DNA of 6,037 nucleotides, from NCBI GenBank assembly GCA_011390985.1, contig JAABRJ010000108.1, positions 1-6,037 on the forward strand, written 5' to 3'. Position 1 is the stretch's first letter. The number at the start of each line of letters is the position of its first letter. This stretch comes from Desulfobacteraceae bacterium. GTDB lineage: Bacteria > Desulfobacterota > Desulfobacteria > Desulfobacterales > JAABRJ01. Positions 1 through 4,880 of this stretch are shown here, piece by piece. The position numbers and the translations under genes are program-made. The notes under the pieces were generated by a model. The model had not been told where the DNA came from and made no database searches. It saw only the letters and a list, made by a program, of their open reading frames with translations.

Positions 1-96
1 GATGCGGATGATGGTGGTTCCCACAAATGCCAGGGTGGCAAAGGCGGCCAGGATGCCGATGTTGAAGAGGCGGTTTACTTGCGAAGACGGTGGCAT
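1..96 (-). CDS. Small membrane protein, N-terminal 32 codons only; possible ECF transporter S component
   Basis: Only the start of this gene is in the window; it runs off the left edge in frame. The ATG at 96-94 is preceded by GAGGA (plus-strand 105-109) with 8 nt spacing, which fixes the start. The 32 visible residues are a short polar N-terminus (MPPSSQVNRLF) and then a hydrophobic helix ending in GTTIIRI. ECF-type S components (riboflavin-, biotin- and related vitamin-binding membrane proteins) often begin this way, with a first helix running into a short G-T-x-x-I-R-I-P-like turn. The gene starts inside the last 22 bases of the preceding membrane protein gene, so it is very probably co-translated with it. 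The S-component identity is inferred from this short similarity plus the ATPase/membrane-protein context. Any small inner-membrane protein is possible. That a gene starts here is much surer than its function. Confidence 0.6.
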   Translation of the reverse strand, partial: MPPSSQVNRLFNIGILAAFATLAFVGTTIIRI

Positions 97-842
97 GCGG
101 CGGTTCCTCGGCCCGGATGTTTTTCGGGCGCTTTCAGGTGTTGGAGAGGCTGCTCCCGCCCCTGCAGACGGCGCGGTCGGCGTTCCGGCAGGAGGGCGAT
201 CTCCACCGCCCACAGGGGAATATACTGAACGGCGCAGCAGATGCCTGCGATTCCCAGCCAGGTCATCATCCGGATGAGGCCCGCCAGGCTCGGGCGCCGG
301 CGGGCCTGGCCGGTGCCCGGCGCCCGCGGCCATTCCTCGCGGACCACTTCCAGGGTGGCCGGTATCACGTCGTGGACAATATGGTTGAACACCCGCAGGA
401 CCATCAGCAGGTTTTTCTCAGCGCGCGAGATGCCGTTTTCGCCCGTGAGCACCTGCTGTTCCAGAATTTGAAACGGTATGCTGGCCACCAGCGCCAGGCC
501 CAGCGGGATGACGGTCAGCATGCTGGTTAAGAGCGCCAGGTAGTGCGGGCTGTACGCCTGGGGACCGCCCGGACGGCCCACACCGGTGAGGTGCATCAGA
601 CCGGAAAGGGCGGCGCCGCCGAAGACCACCGGCAGGGTGATCAGCGCGCTTGCGGCAAGAATATTGCCATACAGCCGGCCGGGGGTGGTCAGGGCCAGGA
701 GCAGATGAACCGCAACGAAATAGGCCCCCCAGCCCCAGGTGAGGCCCGGCAGAATCTCTCCCGCCGCAGCGGTCAAGGGGTAGCCGCTGAGAGCCGGGAC
801 TGCCGCCAGGATGAGCACGACGACGCGCTGCTGCCATTTCAC
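75..842 (-). CDS. Polytopic inner-membrane protein; candidate ECF transporter T (EcfT-like) subunit
   Basis: The start is taken as the GTG at 842-840, giving 255 aa. It has GGAGG (850-854) 7 nt upstream, and it shares the bases GTGA with the stop of the preceding ATPase gene, a typical translational coupling. Longer in-frame versions would run back through the ATPase gene. About five hydrophobic segments are visible, near residues 7-25, 38-51, 60-83, 101-124 and 189-217. Between the last two lies a long amphipathic cytoplasmic-looking stretch (about 125-188) with FNHIVHDVIPATLEVVREEW, then a basic patch. EcfT proteins have this layout: helices, long coupling helices that contact the ATPases, then a final membrane helix. 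The classical Ala-Arg-Gly coupling motifs are not clear here, only RAPG (173-176). The last 38 residues are very basic (LLPERRPRR onward) and probably cytoplasmic. The EcfT role is inferred from topology and neighbours; another ABC permease type cannot be excluded. Confidence 0.75.
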   Translation of the reverse strand: MKWQQRVVVLILAAVPALSGYPLTAAAGEILPGLTWGWGAYFVAVHLLLALTTPGRLYGNILAASALITLPVVFGGAALSGLMHLTGVGRPGGPQAYSPHYLALLTSMLTVIPLGLALVASIPFQILEQQVLTGENGISRAEKNLLMVLRVFNHIVHDVIPATLEVVREEWPRAPGTGQARRRPSLAGLIRMMTWLGIAGICCAVQYIPLWAVEIALLPERRPRRLQGREQPLQHLKAPEKHPGRGTAACHRLRK

Positions 843-2203
843 GGCCGCGCCTCCGCCTGCAGGCAGAGGTGCACGCGGAAGGCCTCGGCGGTCTGCGCCC
901 GCGGGCTGCGCCGGTTGCGCGAGACGGCCACGACGCTCGGGCAAAATGTCGGCCACCAGGGCTTATGGGAAATCAGGATGACCGCTATCGTGGCCTCGTG
1001 CGCCACCCGGGTAATGGCGGCGACCAGCGCAATCGCCGTCTCCCGTGCCAGCCCCCAGTCGGGTTCGTCCAGGATCAGGGCGCCGGGCGCCCCGCATAGA
1101 CGCGCGGCCGCCAACAAGGCCTTGGTCTCCAGCAGGGACCGGAAGGGCGCGTTGCTCTGGAATGCCCCGGCAGGTAGGGCTCTCCCCCGGGCGCTGAGAT
1201 ACTGCTGGCAGAGCTGCCCGATGCGATCAAAAAGCGCCAGGATGCGCTCCGGCTGTCCGCTGGATGCCGCCATTGCGGGGAAGGGGCGCAGCAGGGTCTG
1301 GTTGAGCACATCCTGAAACAGCAGGCGCCCGCTTTCGGGCCCGCGGCCGCGGTCCAGGCTGGTGGTTCCCTGGTAGGCGAGCGCGCGGGCCAGCACGCGG
1401 GCGATCAGGCTTTTGCCCTGCCCGTTTTCGCCCACCAGCAGACAGGGCGACCGCAGGCGGGCGCTGAAATCGTCGACGCCTGCAACCGCGGGGCGGGCGT
1501 TGAGGGTATTCAAAACGGTCCCCAGCGAAATGCGGACACCTGCCAGCCGGAGGGCAAAAGGCAGGCTGGTGGGCCGCAGGGCGCTCGGCAGCCCAGCCGG
1601 GTCCATGGCCGCGCGGCTGTCTTCGCCCTCAAGGGCCAGCAGCTCGACCGGTATCGCGCGCCGCTCGCAGTGATCCACCAAATCGGCCAACAGGCCGGTG
1701 CTTGCGCGTGACAGCCAGCAGAAGGGGCTCGCGATCGTCAGCCGGGAGACCGCGCTTGCGGCCATAAAGGCCTTGGCGCAGCAGAGTTTGAGGGTCTCAC
1801 CGCCTGAGAGGGTTCGCAGCGGCTGATCAAGGGTGTCAAAAATTTCAAACCGGCGGGCGGCGGTTTCGACATCGGGTGCGTCCCCGGGTTCCTGGTTCTG
1901 CCCGAGGCCCAGGCGCGCGGCGGTCAGGACCTGGCGAGGGGTCCCGAAAGCGAGGCACTCCCGGGGGTTGCTGCCGATCACCACTTGGCGGCTGTCCGCG
2001 CGGGCTGAAAGGTCGGACCCGCGGATCCGGCCGAAGTCCTCCCAGAATACCCGCGGCCCGGCGTGCTTGCGCGGCACCAGGGCCGCGGTCCGCCGGGTGA
2101 CGGCCGCTTCGCGTGCCTCATAGGTGGCGAAATAGCGCGTGTGTTTGCGGAGGTCCGGGGTCCGGTCGGTTTCCGGCCCGAGGGCTTGGGCGCCCAAAGT
2201 CAT
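839..2203 (-). CDS. Fused two-domain ABC ATPase with one degenerate nucleotide site; candidate ECF A component
   Basis: This is a 454-aa cytoplasmic ABC-type ATPase, likely the energiser of the membrane proteins encoded just downstream. The N-half (about 1-200) has no Walker A. It has an SNP-type loop where ECF ATPases usually carry QNP (about 78-80), an intact LSGGE signature (132-136), and no acidic Walker B where one is expected (about 153-164). The C-half (about 215-454) has Walker A GENGQGKS (258-265), Q-loop Gln297, RSLLE (355-359) where LSGGQ is expected, Walker B ALILDEP (375-381) and H-loop His413. The two halves together build one complete ATP site. The ATG at 2203 has GGAG (2214-2217) 10 nt upstream. 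A longer frame back to TTG at 2287 is rejected because it would begin within the promoter. The stop overlaps the next start by 4 bases. ABC membership is clear; ECF assignment is inferred from the operon. Drug-export or ABC-F-like proteins are less likely given the membrane neighbours. Confidence 0.85.
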   Translation of the reverse strand: MTLGAQALGPETDRTPDLRKHTRYFATYEAREAAVTRRTAALVPRKHAGPRVFWEDFGRIRGSDLSARADSRQVVIGSNPRECLAFGTPRQVLTAARLGLGQNQEPGDAPDVETAARRFEIFDTLDQPLRTLSGGETLKLCCAKAFMAASAVSRLTIASPFCWLSRASTGLLADLVDHCERRAIPVELLALEGEDSRAAMDPAGLPSALRPTSLPFALRLAGVRISLGTVLNTLNARPAVAGVDDFSARLRSPCLLVGENGQGKSLIARVLARALAYQGTTSLDRGRGPESGRLLFQDVLNQTLLRPFPAMAASSGQPERILALFDRIGQLCQQYLSARGRALPAGAFQSNAPFRSLLETKALLAAARLCGAPGALILDEPDWGLARETAIALVAAITRVAHEATIAVILISHKPWWPTFCPSVVAVSRNRRSPRAQTAEAFRVHLCLQAEARP

Positions 2204-2226
2204 GTCTGCGGTTCTCCCGAATGGGG

Positions 2227-2258
2227 GCTCGCCTGGGGGGCTGGCAGAGCTTTTTTTT
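2227..2258. other. Hairpin with A8/T8 tract in the operon leader
   Basis: GCTC-GCC (2227-2233) can pair with GGC-a-GAGC (2243-2250) across a 9-nt loop with one bulged A, next to a T8 run (2251-2258). On the minus strand this puts an A-tract and a hairpin at the very 5' end of the predicted operon transcript. Read on the plus strand it resembles an intrinsic terminator, though no plus-strand gene lies upstream. It may stabilise the leader, stop antisense transcription, or mean nothing. Confidence 0.35.
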
Positions 2259-2287
2259 ATGATACCCCATCCGGCGGCATCATTCAA
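2259..2287 (-). promoter_or_regulatory. Sigma70-type promoter for the ABC/ECF-like operon
   Basis: On the minus strand, TTGAAT (2282-2287, 4 of 6 to consensus) is followed by a 17-nt spacer and TATCAT (2259-2264, 5 of 6 to consensus). Transcription would start near 2252, leaving a leader of about 50 nt before the ATG at 2203. The placement between the aor hairpin and the ATPase gene is what an independent operon needs. It also argues against the upstream TTG start. Confidence 0.6.
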
Positions 2288-2317
2288 TACGGGCGATGTC
2301 CGTGACCGTCCCCAAAG

Positions 2318-2351
2318 TCAACGGGGAAGCCGCGTGCGGCTTCCCCGTTGA
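2318..2351 (-). terminator. Hairpin terminator downstream of the AOR gene
   Basis: A perfect 15-bp inverted repeat (2318-2332 with 2337-2351; arms contain ACGGGGAAGCCG) with a 4-nt loop begins 35 bases past the TAG stop of the AOR gene. On the minus strand it is followed only by a short, interrupted T stretch (GACTTTG), so intrinsic termination may be imperfect. The stem should still be a strong transcript 3' end. It lies upstream of the next operon's promoter and so separates the two transcripts. Confidence 0.65.
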
Positions 2352-2386
2352 TGATTTGTGAAGGTGTGCGCTCGGGCGGCGCGCGC

Positions 2387-4123
2387 CTACCAGTTGAAGA
2401 CCTGGTCGAGCTCCTCGTCGGAGACCTGGAAGGTGACGTTGTGGGGCGCGAGGGCCTCTTTTTTGAAGTAGTCCGGCAGCCGGTCGTCCTTACTGGTGAA
2501 GCCGGCGGCGGCATTGAAGGCGCGCTCCTTGGTGAGCACCGATTTGCCGAGGGCCGTGACGTCCGCGGCGGTCAGCTGCAGCCCGGTGAAGGTGTTGATG
2601 ACGTCCAGGAGCGCCTGGAAGGTTTCGGGCTGGTCGAGGATCGCAAAGGCGATGAACAGGCACATGCCGGTGGAGTCGATCGCCGCGGTGGCGATCTGCA
2701 GGTTGCGCGACAACTCGATCTGGCCCTCGGGCTTGAGCGGGTTGACGCTGCCGCCGACCCCGAGGATGTTGGCGGTGACGGCGTAGCCGGCGGTGTGGTC
2801 GGCGCCCATGGGGGTGGTGGCGTAGGTCACCCCCTGGCCCTGCACCCCGCGGGGGTCGTAGGCCGGCATGGCCTGGCCCTTGACCACGGGTACGCGCTCG
2901 ACCCCGAAGACGCGCCCGGTGACCGCCGCCCCGGAGCCCAGGATGCGCCCCAGGGGCGTGCCCTTGCCGACCTCCTTGACCATCTTGATGGCCGCCTGGG
3001 CATCGCCGAACTTGGCCAGCCCGGCCTCCATCGCCACCGCGATGGTGGCGCCCATCTCGATGGTGTCCAGCCCGAAGTCGTCGTCCAGGCGGTCCAGCGC
3101 CGCAATCGCGTCCAGATCGTCGATGCCGCAGTTGGGGCCGTGGGCCCAGACGGTTTCGTACTCGGGCTGCTTGGAGACGAACTGCCCGTCTTTGTCCACA
3201 TAGGTGCCCGAGCAGCGGATGACGCAGCCGCGGTGGCAGCCGTGGGTGGCCTTGCCGCCGCGGGCGATTTCGGTTTCGGCCATGGTCTCGCCGCTGACCT
3301 TGGCGGCGCCGTCAAAACGGCCCCAGGTGAAGTTGTGGGTCGGAAGCGCGCCGGCCTCGTTGAGGACGTTGATCAGGACGTCGGTGCCGTATTTGGGCAG
3401 CCCCTCACCGGTAACGGGGTGTTGGCGCAGGCCCGCGACAAAGGCCTTGTTGGCGGCCTTGAATTTTTCGGGGTCGGCCGGCGAGCGCATCGGCATGCCG
3501 GCATCATCGAGCACGATGACCTTGATTCCCTTGGCGCCCATGACGGCGCCGACGCCGCCGCGGCCGGCATGCCGGGTGGGCCGCAGCTCCATGTCGGAGA
3601 AGGCCACCGAGGCCCCCGAGAGCTTCATCTCGCCGGCCTGGCCGATGGAGATGGTGGCGATCTTGTCGCCGAAGAGGGCCTTCATTTTCTCGACGGTGTC
3701 GTAGTTGCCGAGCATGCGCAGGCTGTTGTCGGGCTCGATCTTGACGCCGTGCTGGTTGACGAGCACGCGGTAGAGGGTGTCGTCGGCGGGTTTGCCCTCG
3801 AGCACGATGGCGGCATAGCCCAAGCGGGCGAGGACCTGAGCGGCCTGTCCGCCGGAGTTGGCCTCCTTGATGCCGCCGGTCAGCGGGCTCTTGCAGCCCA
3901 CCGAGATGCGCCCGGACATGGCGGCGGCCGAGCCGCTGAGCAGCCCGGGAGCGATGACCAGCTTGTTTTCGGCCCCCAGGGGGTGGCAGGTGGGGGGCAC
4001 TTCCTGGGCGACGAGGGTGGAGGTCAGGGCGCGTCCGCCCATCCCGGCATAGGCGCCGACGGGTTCGGTCTTGGCGGTCGGCCCAGCCGCCCCGCCCATC
4101 TGTATTCTCAGTATCTGATCCAT
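2387..4123 (-). CDS. Aldehyde:ferredoxin oxidoreductase (AOR) family tungsten/molybdenum enzyme
   Basis: This 578-aa cytoplasmic oxidoreductase belongs to the AOR family. Members hold a bis-pterin W/Mo cofactor and one [4Fe-4S] cluster and typically oxidise aldehydes to acids with ferredoxin, though some act on other substrates. Numbering is from the second Met. The N-terminal domain has the family's glycine-rich GMGGRAL (27-33) and APGLLSG (58-64). Cluster ligands are likely Cys296, Cys300, Cys304 and Cys488. Pterin motifs are DDFGLD (348-353) and DSTGMC (483-488). The conserved region EYETVWAHGPNCGIDDLD (321-338) and an ADHT segment (441-444) are present. There is no signal peptide. The length is slightly short for the family (about 600). 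ATGs occur at 4126 and 4123; GGAGG at 4130-4134 lies 3 and 6 nt upstream, favouring 4123. It appears monocistronic, with its own promoter candidate and a hairpin after the stop. No ferredoxin or cofactor gene is visible nearby. The family is secure; the substrate is unknown. Confidence 0.95.
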   Translation of the reverse strand: MDQILRIQMGGAAGPTAKTEPVGAYAGMGGRALTSTLVAQEVPPTCHPLGAENKLVIAPGLLSGSAAAMSGRISVGCKSPLTGGIKEANSGGQAAQVLARLGYAAIVLEGKPADDTLYRVLVNQHGVKIEPDNSLRMLGNYDTVEKMKALFGDKIATISIGQAGEMKLSGASVAFSDMELRPTRHAGRGGVGAVMGAKGIKVIVLDDAGMPMRSPADPEKFKAANKAFVAGLRQHPVTGEGLPKYGTDVLINVLNEAGALPTHNFTWGRFDGAAKVSGETMAETEIARGGKATHGCHRGCVIRCSGTYVDKDGQFVSKQPEYETVWAHGPNCGIDDLDAIAALDRLDDDFGLDTIEMGATIAVAMEAGLAKFGDAQAAIKMVKEVGKGTPLGRILGSGAAVTGRVFGVERVPVVKGQAMPAYDPRGVQGQGVTYATTPMGADHTAGYAVTANILGVGGSVNPLKPEGQIELSRNLQIATAAIDSTGMCLFIAFAILDQPETFQALLDVINTFTGLQLTAADVTALGKSVLTKERAFNAAAGFTSKDDRLPDYFKKEALAPHNVTFQVSDEELDQVFNW

Positions 4124-4129
4124 CATGAG

Positions 4130-4134
4130 CCTCC
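4130..4134 (-). promoter_or_regulatory. Ribosome binding site of the AOR gene
   Basis: GGAGG on the minus strand sits 3 nt before the first of two tandem ATG codons (4126) and 6 nt before the second (4123). Normal spacing favours the second ATG, removing one Met from the longest reading frame. Confidence 0.75.
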
Positions 4135-4297
4135 TTTTGGTCTGTGGGTGTCAGACGGGGCTTCGGCGGTAGTGAAACGGCATGCCGCGCCAGGTCCGGA
4201 AAATTCGAGTGGGACGGCCCTCTGCCGGCACCCGCGCTTGCCCCGGGATATCGCCAGCGGGAATCTAATTTTTGGTCGAAAAGGCTGATTTTGAAAA

Positions 4298-4326
4298 ATA
4301 ATGAAGGAGGGGAAGGGCTTTGTCAA
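4298..4326 (-). promoter_or_regulatory. Sigma70-type promoter candidate for the AOR gene
   Basis: On the minus strand a perfect -35 TTGACA (4321-4326) is followed by a 17-nt spacer and CATTAT (4298-4303, 4 of 6 to consensus). A second TTGACA lies 2 nt further upstream (4329-4334), forming a TTGACA-TA-TTGACA direct repeat, but it has no matching -10 at normal spacing. The start would be near 4291, giving a leader of about 165 nt. The repeated hexamer could also be a regulator half-site. Confidence 0.5.
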
Positions 4327-4415
4327 TATGTCAAAAATGAAATATCCATCCGGATTCAGTATTAAATTGCCTTGGAGGGCCTCGCCGCTGCCGGTTGCGC
4401 CCGGGCGGCGGCGGG

Positions 4416-4438
4416 CGATTGCGCCTGCGGGCGCATCG
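4416..4438. repeat. Inverted repeat with hairpin potential
   Basis: CGAT (4416-4419), a bulged T and GCGCC (4421-4425) pair with GGCGC (4430-4434) and ATCG (4435-4438) around a TGCG loop, giving 9 bp. It lies upstream of both promoter candidates and is not followed by a T tract, so it does not look like an intrinsic terminator. It could be an operator or incidental in GC-rich DNA. Confidence 0.3.
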
Positions 4439-4563
4439 TTTGCGCTGCGGGGGTGCACCCGCGCAGCACGAGTCAAACTAGTTAAAGCCGGCTGACCATC
4501 GCCGGCGGGCGTCGCCGTCATCTGCCGGGCGTGCATCACGCCGAAATCCCTTCTGTTTCATGA

Positions 4564-4592
4564 TTGATAAAAAACTCTTTTTGGGGTAGTCT
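4564..4592 (+). promoter_or_regulatory. Weak promoter candidate for the HyuA gene
   Basis: TTGATA (4564-4569, 5 of 6) is followed by 17 nt and TAGTCT (4587-4592, only 3 of 6) in the only AT-rich patch of the HyuA-proximal half of the intergenic region. If real, the leader would be about 280 nt long. The weak -10 leaves room for an activator-dependent promoter or a different site. Confidence 0.3.
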
Positions 4593-4645
4593 ATCATCGT
4601 TTGGTGAATGGTTCACAAGCACAGCTTCGGCCTGGGGCGTAAGCA

Positions 4646-4678
4646 GCGCCCGGATACGGCCCCTGTCCGGATAGGCGC
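4646..4678 (+). other. Possible leader hairpin upstream of the HyuA gene
   Basis: GCGCC-CGGA (4646-4654) can pair with TCCG (4666-4669) and GGCGC (4674-4678), leaving a 4-nt bulge GATA and an 11-nt loop. It falls in the predicted untranslated leader. It does not match a riboswitch consensus that I recognise, and GC-rich DNA readily forms such stems. Confidence 0.25.
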
Positions 4679-4880
4679 CGGTCAATCATCCGCCCTACAG
4701 GTGAACCCAAAGCCGCTGCACGCCTGCGGCACCGGTTTCTGTCGCGACCCCTAAAATCGCTTACCCCAGGGGGCAGGGGGCGTTTCACGCTGGGGTTGTC
4801 CCGCCAAGCGGCCCTTCCGCCCCGTGGCCGCGCTGGCCGCCTGGGCTCACCTGACTTTTGACTGCGACCAGGAAAATACC

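Larger units (their letters stand above)
4127..4880. other. Divergent intergenic region between AOR and HyuA genes
   Basis: About 750 bases separate two divergent genes. An AT-rich island at about 4261-4375 carries the AOR promoter candidate, and a smaller one at 4555-4600 carries the HyuA candidate. The rest is GC-rich. Short open frames here (4144-4365 plus, 4301-4495 plus, 4123-4539 minus, 4594-4788 minus) have low-complexity Arg/Ala/Pro/Gly-rich translations with no recognisable motif, so none is called. Hairpin-forming segments occur at 4416-4438 and 4646-4678. No tRNA or known riboswitch core was recognised. Confidence 0.6.

Noticed and set aside
843..956. N-terminal extension of the 255-aa membrane protein to 956
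   Set aside because: It would overlap the ATPase gene by 118 bases. The GTG at 842 has GGAGG at ideal spacing and the classic GTGA stop/start overlap.
2..1316. Plus-strand frames opposite the membrane protein and ATPase genes (2-277, 90-530, 543-1316)
   Set aside because: Translations are low-complexity with no motif, while the minus strand encodes membrane helices and ABC motifs with good ribosome sites.
2204..2287. N-terminal extension of the ABC ATPase to a TTG at 2287
   Set aside because: The added 28 residues coincide with a good promoter (2259-2287) and an A8 run, have no family similarity, and the ATG at 2203 has its own Shine-Dalgarno.
2348..4288. 646-codon plus-strand open frame antisense to the AOR gene
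   Set aside because: It fully covers the clearly homologous AOR gene. Its translation is a Gly/Asp/Val/His-rich shadow typical of the complement of GC-rich coding DNA, with no motif.
4301..4495. 64-codon plus-strand frame in the intergenic region
   Set aside because: It shows no domain and its second half is Arg/Ala-rich noise. The purine-rich stretch near its start is also the spacer of the minus-strand promoter candidate.
4123..4539. 138-codon minus-strand frame ending at the AOR start
   Set aside because: It spans the AOR promoter candidate and leader, and its translation is compositionally biased with no recognisable domain. Its stop touching the AOR start appears to be chance.
4605..4700. 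Possible cyclic-di-GMP (GEMM) or other riboswitch in the HyuA leader
   Set aside because: A short stretch with GGGGCGTAAGC loosely recalls the second half of a GEMM aptamer, but the first-half core is absent and the paired stems do not assemble.
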